NCBI RefSeq assembly: GCF_000311745.1
Contig: NZ_HE978532.1
Span: forward strand, 598,171-662,170
Source: Anaerococcus obesiensis ph10
Lineage (GTDB): Bacteria; Bacillota; Clostridia; Tissierellales; Peptoniphilaceae
Direction of reading: 5' to 3'
DNA length: 64,000 nucleotides
Shown: one piece after another, positions 11,792 to 21,000 of the stretch
Layout of the letters: every line of letters starts with the position of its first letter
Position numbering within the stretch: the first letter of the stretch is position 1
The notes under the pieces: model-generated
Told to the model about the DNA's origin: nothing
Seen by the model: the letters and a program-made list of their open reading frames with translations, nothing else
Database searches by the model: none
Made by a program: the position numbers and the translations under genes

Positions 11792-13020
11792 ATGAAAAAA
11801 TTTTTGATTGTTTTATTTATATTACTTTTTTCATCTTGCATAAATTTCGATGAAAGTATAAATAAATCTAATGACTGCACAATAAAAGAAAAAATATCAG
11901 CAAATAGTATTTCAAGCGAAAAAGAAAAAAGAAAAGATTAGAATATAAGCACGAAAATATTGAAGGATTTCAAAGAGATAATTCCTTGTTCGTTGAAAGA
12001 ATGATGGGAGATTATCCAAATGATATTTCCACTTCTTCCAATGAGCCTTATACAAAAGATGAGCTTAAAAATCTTGATTACGACAAAAATATTTTCTTGG
12101 AAGCTTTTAATATAAGGATACCAAACAGGTGCAAAGTTTATTCTAATACTTCTAATAAAAATACCTATGTGATTGATTTTCCAAAATCTGATGATTATGA
12201 TATTTCAATTAATATAAAAAAATTATTAGAAGAAGGAAAAAAATCAGAAGACGAAATAAAAAATGAGCTTTATAAAATTTCTGACAAAGAAACATATAAT
12301 TCGGAAATTGAAAATGCAAATGTAGTTCAAAAACCTGTTGGACTTGAAAGCGACTATAAGAAAACTTATTATTCAATTGTTGAAGATAATCAATTTTCTT
12401 ACACAAATATATTTATGGCAACGCCTACAAATATTATTCAATTTCAAATTGTAGAAGATAAGGAAAAATCCCAAGCCTCTCCTTATATAATGGCAGATTT
12501 ATTGTCGACAACCTATCCAGAAAGTGAAGATTTTAATATGGTTGCCAAATCATTCAAATCTTTTGACAAATATATAAATCTTTACGCAACAGAAAAAATT
12601 GATATGGGAGATTTTTCTTTTAATATTCCTCAAGATATGAAAAATATCCAAGAAAGCGAAGCTTTGACCGTTTATGAAAATCAAGTTTCAGGAAAAACAA
12701 TAAATCAAATTATAATTTCAAAAATAAAAAAAGATAAGGCAATTGATTTGAAAAATTCTTTTGCCCAAAGTCAAGGCAGTCAAATTCCACCAGCTTTTAT
12801 AAGCCCGATGGGAGAAGTAAAAGAAGAAATGGTAAAAGAAAAATTGTTTTTAAAATCAAAAGTAAGAATTTATACCGAGCAATTTTCACTAGAAGGAGAA
12901 AAAATAGCCTTTGAAACCAAAGATTATTTTGTAAATATTATCCTTGCAGGTACATTAAAAAATACAAATAAAACCCAACTTTTAAATGAAAATATTATAA
13001 ATTCTTTGAAATTTGAATAA
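11792..13020 (+). pseudogene. Lipoprotein of unknown function, frameshifted
   Basis: A signal peptide with lipobox (MKKFLIVLFILLFSSC) starts at 11792 behind GGAG and an extended -10 promoter. The frame hits TAG at 11938-11940. A second frame is open from 11908 and codes for about 344 residues up to 13020. Adding one A in the A5/A6 runs at 11919-11930 joins them into one 409-residue lipoprotein. The mature part seems to contain two similar halves, each opening with an amphipathic strand (FNIRIP, FSFNIP). I do not recognise the family. The break may be real, phase-variable or a sequencing error; see the findings. Confidence 0.75.
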
Positions 13021-13064
13021 GAGATTTTTATGATAATTTTTCATAAATAAACTAAACGATACTT

Positions 13065-13099
13065 AACCCATATCGATTATTAGTCGGTATGGGTTTTTT
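13065..13099 (+). terminator. Terminator of the lipoprotein gene
   Basis: AACCCATATCGA (13065-13076) and TCGGTATGGGTT (13084-13095) pair with one mismatch and are followed by a T run. Confidence 0.75.
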
Positions 13100-13221
13100 C
13101 TTTACTTTTTTTGATAATTAATGATATTAATTTTTAAAAAATATCAATAGTCTTACAAATTTTTTCCAAATAATTATTGATAAACTTTCTCATTTTCTGG
13201 TAAAATATTAGGGGAGTTTCT

Positions 13222-13998
13222 ATGAAAAAATTTAACTTTAATTTTAAAAATCTTTCAATACTTATACTTATTTTGATTTTTTGGCAATTTATTTATAAAA
13301 TCGGAATTTTTTCGCCAATTTATTTGCCTGGGCCTTTTAAAGTTTTTGAAACTTTTTGTGCTATGCTTGTTGATGGTTCGATTTTTGCTAATCTTTTTGC
13401 AAGCCTTTTTAGAGTATTTGTTGGATATTTTTTGGCTTTTCTTGTAAGCTTTTTTTTGGCTTTGATTTTTTATTTAAAACCTAAAACCTACCCATATTTT
13501 TCAAATATTTTGAATTTTTTTAAAAGTATTCCGCCTCTTGGTCTTGTTCCCCTCTTGATTTTGTGGCTTGGAATTGGAGAAATTAGCAAAATCGCCATAG
13601 TTTTTTTGGCGTCATTTTTTCCTATTTTTTTAAATATTCAAAAGGGTTTTATGGTAGCAGAGCCTGATTTAATTGAAATGGCGCGTGCTTTTTCTTATAA
13701 CAATAAGGAAATTTTTAAAAAAATTATCCTGCCATCAAGTTTGAAAGATATTTTTGTTGGCGCAAGAATTGGTCTTGGCTATGCTTATAGGTCAATTATT
13801 GCAGCAGAAATGATAGCCGCATCAAAAGGCCTTGGTTATCTTATAAATTTTTCAAGGCTTATGTCTAGGACTGATAAAGTTCTTGTGGGGATTTTTCTAA
13901 TAGGCTTTGTTGGAATGATTTCTGACAAAATTTTTGTTAAATTTGCAAGCTTTTTTTTGAAGGGAGATCTTAAAAATGAATGGTATAAGTCTAATTGA
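13222..13998 (+). CDS. ABC importer permease, nitrate/sulfonate/taurine type
   Basis: A 258-residue inner-membrane permease with about six helices and the cytoplasmic EAA loop (AEPDLIEMARAFSYNNKEIFKKIILPSS) at about 150-180, which docks on the ATPase. It belongs to the SsuC/TauC/ThiX-like BPD_transp_1 group. A promoter (TTGATA, 18 bp, TAAAAT with TGG before the -10) and a GGGGAG ribosome site precede it. It is the first gene of a three-gene operon; the ATPase gene overlaps its end by 23 bp. Confidence 0.88.
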   Translation: MKKFNFNFKNLSILILILIFWQFIYKIGIFSPIYLPGPFKVFETFCAMLVDGSIFANLFASLFRVFVGYFLAFLVSFFLALIFYLKPKTYPYFSNILNFFKSIPPLGLVPLLILWLGIGEISKIAIVFLASFFPIFLNIQKGFMVAEPDLIEMARAFSYNNKEIFKKIILPSSLKDIFVGARIGLGYAYRSIIAAEMIAASKGLGYLINFSRLMSRTDKVLVGIFLIGFVGMISDKIFVKFASFFLKGDLKNEWYKSN

Positions 13999-14662
13999 CC
14001 TTTGTAAAACTTATAATATCGACGATAAAAATATAAAGGCTTTGGATAAAATAAATTTAACTTTAGATCCTCAAAAAAGAAATATCCTAATAGGCCCATC
14101 CGGTTGTGGAAAATCAACTTTAATCAAGGCTATTGGCGGACTTTTGGAAATCGACTCTGGAAAAATTATTAAAAATGACATAAAAACTTCCATAGTTTTT
14201 CAAAATCCAAGACTTTTGCCATGGCTAAATGTCAAAGAAAATATTCTATTTTCAAATCAAAATGAAAATCTTTGCAAAAAGTGGATTAAAATAATTGGCC
14301 TTGAGGGCTTTGAAAACGCCTACCCTTCTCAGCTTTCTGGTGGTATGAAAGCAAGAGTTTCCCTTGCTCGCGCTCTTATTTTTCCAAATAATTTTATGCT
14401 TTTGGATGAGCCTTTTGCATCTGTTGATGAGATTAGCAAAGAAAGGCTTGAAAAAGAATTAATTTCTTATATGAAAATCAAAGATTCTGGATTTTTATTT
14501 GTAAGCCACGATCTTGAAGAAGCTCTCAATTTAGGTCAAAGAATTATAGTAATGAAAAATGGAAAAATAGTTTCTGATTTCAATCTTGAAGATAAAAAAA
14601 TCTCCAAGGAAATTTTGAGAGAAAATTTTAAAAAAATAATAGGAGAAGAAAATGAAAAATAA
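13976..14662 (+). CDS. ABC importer ATP-binding protein
   Basis: A 228-residue ATPase with Walker A GPSGCGKST (residues 40-48), a Q-loop followed by PRLLPW, signature LSGGM, Walker B FMLLDEPFA and the switch SHD. The PRLLPW stretch after the Q-loop is characteristic of the nitrate/sulfonate/taurine (SsuB/TauB) subfamily. It overlaps the permease by 23 bp and the binding protein by 11 bp, so all three are co-translated. Confidence 0.92.
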   Translation: MNGISLIDLCKTYNIDDKNIKALDKINLTLDPQKRNILIGPSGCGKSTLIKAIGGLLEIDSGKIIKNDIKTSIVFQNPRLLPWLNVKENILFSNQNENLCKKWIKIIGLEGFENAYPSQLSGGMKARVSLARALIFPNNFMLLDEPFASVDEISKERLEKELISYMKIKDSGFLFVSHDLEEALNLGQRIIVMKNGKIVSDFNLEDKKISKEILRENFKKIIGEENEK

Positions 14663-15650
14663 ATTTTTAAAAATTTTATCAATTTTTGCCTTAGTTTTTG
14701 CAATTACATCATGCTCAAACAAAGACAATGCATCAAACGAAAATATTTCAAATGCTAATATGTCAAATCCTTCATCAAATACCAAGGAAAAATTATCAAT
14801 CGACGAATTAAATGTGACTTATGTAACATCGCCTTTAAATGTTCCATCAATTATCGAAAAAAATAAGGAAATTTTTGCAAAACATCTTCCAAATGTAAAA
14901 ATTAATTACAAGGAAATCACAAGCGGTGCAGACCAAACAGCTGCTCTTGCAAGCGGAGACGTTGATTTGCTTTATGGACTTGGCGGTTCTTCTGCAATTC
15001 TTGCAAAAGCAAATGGTCAAGATTTGAAAGTTTTAAATATGTATTCAAAAGCACCAAAGGCATTTTCACTTTTTGCCAAAGATGATTCAATAAAAAATCC
15101 ATCAGATTTAAAGGGCAAAAAAATCGGAGGCCCTGCAGGAACAAACTTACACCAAGAACTTCTAGCATATTTAGAAAAAGAAAAAATGAGCGAAAAAGAC
15201 GTAGAATTTTCAAATATGTCAATTCCAGATGCAGCTGCTGCCCTTGATTCAGGAAATTTAGACGTAGCACTTTTGGGAGGACCTGCAGCTTATAAGGCAA
15301 AAGAAGCAGGACTTTATGAAATTACAAACGGCGAAGATTTAATTGACGCTATAATTTGCGTAGCAAGTTCAGAAAAATTTGCCAAAGAACATCCAGATGT
15401 AATAAAGGCAATAAATGATGCCCAAAAAGAAATAGCAGAATTTATGGAAAAAAATAAAGACCAAACAAAAGAAATTGTAAAAAAAGAATTAGACCTTGAC
15501 GATAAAGCCTACGATTATATGTATCCAATGTATGATTTTTCAACAAAAATTACAGATAAAGACAAAGAAGGCTTTGAAAGAACAAAAAAATTCATGCTAG
15601 ATAATAAAATGATAGAAAAAGATTTTGATATTAATCTTTTATTTAAATAA
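14652..15650 (+). CDS. ABC importer substrate-binding lipoprotein
   Basis: A 332-residue exported lipoprotein with lipobox ITSC at about residues 18-21 and a Ser/Asn-rich linker, followed by an NMT1/SsuA-like periplasmic-binding fold (GADQTAALASGDVDLLYG and the DLKGKKIGGPAGT region). It delivers ligand to the permease/ATPase encoded just upstream. The ligand is unknown; sulfonates, taurine, nitrate and thiamine precursors are all transported by related systems. Confidence 0.88.
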   Translation: MKNKFLKILSIFALVFAITSCSNKDNASNENISNANMSNPSSNTKEKLSIDELNVTYVTSPLNVPSIIEKNKEIFAKHLPNVKINYKEITSGADQTAALASGDVDLLYGLGGSSAILAKANGQDLKVLNMYSKAPKAFSLFAKDDSIKNPSDLKGKKIGGPAGTNLHQELLAYLEKEKMSEKDVEFSNMSIPDAAAALDSGNLDVALLGGPAAYKAKEAGLYEITNGEDLIDAIICVASSEKFAKEHPDVIKAINDAQKEIAEFMEKNKDQTKEIVKKELDLDDKAYDYMYPMYDFSTKITDKDKEGFERTKKFMLDNKMIEKDFDINLLFK

Positions 15651-15665
15651 AATTTTAAAACCTAT

Positions 15666-15698
15666 AAACCATCTCGAAAAAATCGAGGTGGTTTTTTT
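15666..15698 (+). terminator. Terminator of the ABC importer operon
   Basis: A 12-bp stem (15666-15677 with 15683-15694, one U-G pair) is followed by seven T. Confidence 0.85.
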
Positions 15699-15777
15699 AT
15701 AAAAAATTAAAGATATAATTTAAAGTAAGGATAGATTTGCTCAACTTTATACGAATATATAGGCAAAGGAGGAAATA

Positions 15778-16284
15778 ATGGATGATAAAAATTTAATAAA
15801 AGGAATTAAAAACAAAGATGAAAAATATTTGATTGAATTCATTAACCTTTATGGGCCTATATTAAAAGGAGTTATTGTAAAAACTATAGGAAATAGGAGA
15901 AATATTCTAGATGAAATTTTAAATGATGCTCTCCTTGGAATTTGGGATAATATAAATTCTTATGATCCTACTAGGTCATCTTTTAAAAATCGGTGTGCAG
16001 GAGTTGCCAAATACAAGGCAATTGACGCAATTAGAAAAGAAGCAAAACACGACTGCCTTGACCTTGATGATATTTCAGGTTTTATTTATGATAAAAATTT
16101 AGAAAATTATGATGAAAGCGAAAAAATTCTTGAAATGTTGTCAAAAAAAGACAGAGAGATTTTCAAAAAATTATTTATAGAAGGATATTCATACGATGAT
16201 TTAGAAAAAATCACAAAAATTCCAAAAGACAGACTCTATAACAAAGTAAGCCGTGCCAAAAAAACTTTAAGGAGCAAATTATGA
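15778..16284 (+). CDS. ECF-type RNA polymerase sigma factor
   Basis: A 168-residue protein with sigma-70 region 2 (about 15-85, including YKAIDAIRKEAK) and region 4 (about 108-165, with a helix-turn-helix in YSYDDLEKITKIPKDRLYNKVSRAKKTL). It should direct RNA polymerase to a small regulon. The ribosome site AAAGGAGG is strong. Its stop overlaps the start of the next gene by four bases (ATGA), the classic arrangement with a cognate anti-sigma factor. Confidence 0.88.
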   Translation: MDDKNLIKGIKNKDEKYLIEFINLYGPILKGVIVKTIGNRRNILDEILNDALLGIWDNINSYDPTRSSFKNRCAGVAKYKAIDAIRKEAKHDCLDLDDISGFIYDKNLENYDESEKILEMLSKKDREIFKKLFIEGYSYDDLEKITKIPKDRLYNKVSRAKKTLRSKL

Positions 16285-17270
16285 AAAATATCTATGACAA
16301 AATAAATGATATGGATTTTGAAATTGAAAAAATCGAATTAAACGACTTTGAAAAAGAAAAATTAATAAAAACTGCAAAATCCTACAAAAAAAATAAAAAA
16401 TCAAAAAAATTTTTGCCAATAGCAGCTGCATTAATCCTAGTAGCTGGACTTAATATTCCAATTGTAAAAGCAGAAGTTTCAAAATTTACAACAGACATAA
16501 AAGTAACAATGATGGAAGCCTTTGGTGCAAGTCCTGATTCCTACAAATATATGGCAGAAATTAATAAACCAGTAACAGTGGGAGAAGATTCATTTGTGAT
16601 AGGAAATATAGCCTTTGAAGATAATAAAATATTTATAAATACCCTTAGAAATGGAAAAAATTTAGAGGAAAATACAAAAAACAATTCATATTTGTATAAG
16701 GTGGTAGTTGATGGAAAAACTTATAAAGCTATGAGCTCATCAGGAGGAGAAGGCCTATTAGAAGATAAAAAAACATCCTCAGAAAATCTTATGATAAGTT
16801 TTGACAAATCTTTTCCAAAAAAAGATAAGGCGAACGTAGATTTATATTTTTTAGATGCAAATAAAAGCCAAATAATTTCAATAGAATCTCCAATGAATAC
16901 AATAAACGAAGAGAACAAAATTTTCGCTGAAAATTTAAAAATAAAAGGAACAAACGCCACAATTTCATTGATGAAAATAAATCCAATGACCCTTACAGCA
17001 ACAATAAAAAATCTCGATCAAGCCTATGTTTATGAACTAAAAGGAGTTGACGAAAAAGGAAATAAAATTTCTCTAGATGAAAGAGTTGCAGATGAAAATT
17101 CAACAACTTTTATTTTCAACAATTATTTCTCAGACCTAAGCCTAGACGAAATAAAAGACGGAAGAAAATTTAATTTCACCCTAAGTCGTTCAAAAATTAA
17201 TGAAACATCCGGCAAAGAAAGTGATGGAAACTTTGAAAAATTTGCAGAATTTTCATTAAGTGCCAAATAA
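16281..17270 (+). CDS. Membrane-bound anti-sigma factor, DUF4179-like
   Basis: A 329-residue protein with a cytoplasmic N-terminus (about 1-43), one membrane helix (about 44-64) and an extracytoplasmic domain of about 265 residues rich in beta structure. The layout and the DUF4179-like extracellular part match anti-sigma proteins encoded beside ECF sigma factors. It probably holds the upstream sigma factor at the membrane until an envelope signal releases it. The signal is unknown. Confidence 0.75.
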   Translation: MKNIYDKINDMDFEIEKIELNDFEKEKLIKTAKSYKKNKKSKKFLPIAAALILVAGLNIPIVKAEVSKFTTDIKVTMMEAFGASPDSYKYMAEINKPVTVGEDSFVIGNIAFEDNKIFINTLRNGKNLEENTKNNSYLYKVVVDGKTYKAMSSSGGEGLLEDKKTSSENLMISFDKSFPKKDKANVDLYFLDANKSQIISIESPMNTINEENKIFAENLKIKGTNATISLMKINPMTLTATIKNLDQAYVYELKGVDEKGNKISLDERVADENSTTFIFNNYFSDLSLDEIKDGRKFNFTLSRSKINETSGKESDGNFEKFAEFSLSAK

Positions 17271-17284
17271 AATAAGGACAAAAA

Positions 17285-17323
17285 AAATCCTCAAATGAAA
17301 TTAAATTCATTTTGAGGATTTTT
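17285..17323. terminator. Bidirectional terminator between anti-sigma and ferric-reductase-like genes
   Basis: AAATCCTCAAATGAA pairs with TTCATTTTGAGGATTT (one bulge) and is flanked by A and T runs on both sides. It serves two convergent genes. Confidence 0.8.
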
Positions 17324-17327
17324 AACT

Positions 17328-18014
17328 TTATTTTGCCAATGATTTTTGCATTTTTATATTTCTTTTTCTTAATCTTAGGATTATATAAGCCAAATATATA
17401 AGAGTATATATAACCACTCCTAACATATTTTCTTTCCAATTAGCTGAATATAACACCATAACGTGGACATATATTCCTATGAAAAATGGATATGCCATTT
17501 TTTGCAAATTTTTCCAACTTTTAGCTTTCATTTTGCGACGAACTGTCTTAAAAGAAGTTACAAAAAGAGGAATCAGCATCAACAATAAAAATATTGTTAT
17601 TATTGATGCTATTAATTGTCTTTGAGGCATAGAGCTAGGATTTGTAAAAAGAATTGGGAAATAACGCAAACCAAATATTATATTGTGGCTAAAAACTAAT
17701 AAGCTTGCCATTATAGACATTTCTCCACGAATTGCCATCAATTTTTTTGAAAAATCATTATGTTTTGTAATAGTTCCTAAAAACATTACTATCATAAATG
17801 AAGCTGTAGCAAATATCCCCCTTGAAAATATCTTCATAAAATATTCATTAAACCAAGTAGGGAAATTTCTATCAAAGCCCATATTATAATAATAAACTAC
17901 AAATCCTGTCCAAGCATATATTCCTAGATAAAATATGACAGGATATTTTTTAATCAAATCCTTAGTTAAACTATAAAAAATTATAGTAAACAAAATTCCA
18001 GTAATTAAAGTCAT
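17328..18014 (-). CDS. Ferric-reductase-like heme membrane protein
   Basis: A 228-residue protein with six predicted membrane helices. H110 (in LLVFSHN) and H184 (in GIYVHVMVLY), each in a helix, with SWKNLQKMAYPFF before the second, match the cytochrome-b-like ferric reductase/MsrQ fold, which binds heme and carries electrons across the membrane. It follows the FMN-domain protein gene by 27 bp with a good AAAGGAG site, so the two form one operon. I infer that it passes electrons from the cell to the flavins of the neighbour. MsrQ proper normally has additional conserved His residues. Confidence 0.7.
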   Translation of the reverse strand: MTLITGILFTIIFYSLTKDLIKKYPVIFYLGIYAWTGFVVYYYNMGFDRNFPTWFNEYFMKIFSRGIFATASFMIVMFLGTITKHNDFSKKLMAIRGEMSIMASLLVFSHNIIFGLRYFPILFTNPSSMPQRQLIASIITIFLLLMLIPLFVTSFKTVRRKMKAKSWKNLQKMAYPFFIGIYVHVMVLYSANWKENMLGVVIYTLIYLAYIILRLRKRNIKMQKSLAK

Positions 18015-18041
18015 CTTATTCTCCTTTCTATTTTCATAAGC

Positions 18042-21000
18042 TTATTGTTCCTTTTGTGTAGGATTTTTACTTTCATCAATGATAATTTCCTCTTTATTTT
18101 TTTCTAAAGGGGGCAATTGAGAGTTTTTTGTGCTTTGAATTTTGAGAGAATCTTTTTCGCTTTCACTATTTTCTTTTTCAGTTTTTTCTAACTCTTTATT
18201 ACCAGAATCTTTATTCGATTCATTTTTATCAGGATATTTTTTCTCATTTACAGAAGGTTTTAAAGAAGGTTTCTCCTCTATTTTATTTTTAGAATTTTCC
18301 TTTTTCTTTATAGCCTTTTTGCTAGAAGATTTATCTTGACTATTTTCTTTTTTAACAGCTTTTTTCACTATTACCATCACGTAAGCTTCGCCTACTTCTT
18401 TTGTTCCTTTGCTTTTGAATTGTAGGTACACTCTTTGTGGGGCTTCGCTTACTTTGCTATAGTCTGGTTCGTTTTTAAAGCTTACTTCTACTGAACCGTC
18501 TTTTGGTATGTTTGAAAATCTTTCTTTGTAGTCTTCTAGCCTTGGGGCTTTCCCTTCTACTATTATTGGTTTGCTTGAGCTTCTTTGTGGTGTGAATTTT
18601 TCGCCGTGATCTTTATCTTCGTCATCGGATATGCCATCTCTATCTTTGTCTCTGTATAACCAATATGTGATTTTTCTTACTAAGAGTTTGCCTTTTTTCT
18701 TTGCTTTGAATTTTAGTGTTATTGTTTTAAATCCACTGCCGTCTTCTGGCCAACCTTCATTGCTTGGTTCTGGGATTCCTGTTATTGTTTTTCCGTCAAA
18801 GATTAAGCCTTTTGGTAATCCGTCTATTTCTTTTAATATTTCTGCGTCTTTATCTAGACTTGTTACTGTTGCTGGTCTTATTTCTTTGCCTTCTATCCAC
18901 TGTTGACCGTTTGATTCCATTAGACTTGTGTCTATTACTTTTTGGTCTACTTCTATTTCTTCTTCTTGTGGTTTTGGTTTTTCTTCTTTTTCAACGGCTT
19001 TTTTCACTATTACCATCACGTAAGCTTCGCCTACTTCTTTTGTTCCTTTGCTTTTGAATTGTAGGTACACTCTTTGTGGGACTTCGCTTACTTTGCTGTA
19101 GTCTGGTTCGTTTTTAAAGCTTACTTCTACTGAACCGTCTTTTGGTATGTTTGAAAATCTTTCTTTGTATTCTTCTAGACTTGGGGCTTTCCCTTCTACT
19201 ATTATTGGTTTGCTTGAGCTTCTTTGTGGGCTGAATTTTTCGCCATGATCTTTATCTTCGTCATCGGATATGCCATCTCTATCTTTGTCTCTGTATAACC
19301 AATATGTGATTTTTCTTACTAAGAGTTTGCCTTTTTTCTTTGCTTTGAATTTTAGTGTTATTGTTTTAAATCCACTGCCGTCTTCTGGCCAACCTTCATT
19401 GCTTGGTTCTGGGATTCCTGTTATTGTTTTTCCGTCAAAGATTAAGCCTTTTGGTAATCCGTCTATTTCTTTTAATATTTCTGCGTCTTTATCTAGACTT
19501 GTTACTGTTGCTGGTCTTATTTCTTTGCCTTCTATCCACTGTTGACCGTTTGATTCCATTAGACTTGTATCTATTACTTTTTGGTCTACTTCTATTTCTT
19601 CTTCTTGTGGTTTTGGCTTTTCTTCTTTTTCTTTTTCTTCTACTAAATTTTTATCGGATTCTTCTCCTGATAATTGGAAGTTTACATATATTGTCTTTGG
19701 TGTATTTGGATTTTCTTCTTTGAGCAATGTATATTTTACTTGTCTATTTACTGGCAATTTATCGCCTGTGTACTCATAACGATTACCATTTTTTGATACT
19801 GCTCTAAGTTTTACTTTTTCAAATTCAAATGATGTTGGTGCATCGATAACTTGATGGTCGGAAATATTTCTTTTATCTACGTAATCCATTTCAACTTTAT
19901 CGACTTTGTACCACTTATTTCCATCTGCGCTGTATTCTAATCCGATTATATAATCTTTACTATATTTTCCGATTAAAATTCTAAAGTCATCATAGGATAG
20001 TGATTTTTGGTGCATTACTTTTGCTTTTATAATTTTTTTGTCAGCATAATTTTTTAAGTCGCTTCCGTTTTCTATTATTTTTCCGTTTTCGTCTGTAATG
20101 CTAATTCCATTTTCTTTGAAATCTTTCCATTCTACTTCTTTTTGACTTCCATCTTTTTTGATTAAGTTTACTTTCATTTCTGTAAAATCAACTCCATCGC
20201 CTTTGTTTACTTCTATGTTTTTATTTTTTGGAGCTGTTATTGTGATTTCTTTTACATCTGAATTTGTAATGTAATCATTTGATGATTTTTTTGTAGCCTC
20301 TCTTGCTGCTGATGATATTCCACTAGCACTAACTGTTGCACCTGTAACGCTATCAAATAATTCTTTTGACTTATATTTTTTGGACATATAAGCTTTAACT
20401 GTTCTTGAAATTAGTGTTAAATCTGATTCTGAATTATCATTTCTATATCCGTTAAGATTATTTGCATATTCTGCACCAAAAAGTTCTAATGCTTTTGCTT
20501 TTGGGTTACTACTTTTTCTTATTGTTTCAAAATACTCTCTGTATAATCCCATTTTTGCAAGATTTAGTCTTGCTTCTTTTCCTTTTATAAAGGATAAAAC
20601 TTTTTCTGCTTTTTGTCTAAATGGTCCCATATCATCGCCGTATTCTGAATTTTCTCCTACTCTTATTTCAGAAATTTCTCCATTTTCGACTTTTATATAT
20701 GTTCTGATTTTTCTTGTATTAATATATCCAATGCCCCATCCTGTATATTCGCCGTCTTTTAATGGTTGATCGTTATAATATTTTTTAAGGGCTTCATCTA
20801 TTTTTTCTTCGCTTGGTTTTTCTGGTTTCTTATCTTCTTCTGGTTTTTTATCTGGCTTTTGTTGGTCTGGCTTTTTGTCAGGTTTTGATGGACTATTTTC
20901 AATTCCAGCTTTTGATACTGCATTATTTATAGCATCTATTATTCCTTTGCTTGAGAATGTTGCTCCTGATACTGTATCCACGTTTTTGCCAGGCTTACCA

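Noticed and set aside
11925-11931. AAAAAAG as a programmed -1 frameshift site in the lipoprotein gene
   Set aside because: The codon phase (AAA AGA) does not fit the A-AAA-AAG slippery arrangement, and no stimulatory stem follows; an indel or base-call error is simpler.
18631-19723. Open plus-strand frames opposite the repeat region of the flavin protein gene
   Set aside because: They are duplicated shadow frames produced by the 639-bp repeat on the other strand.
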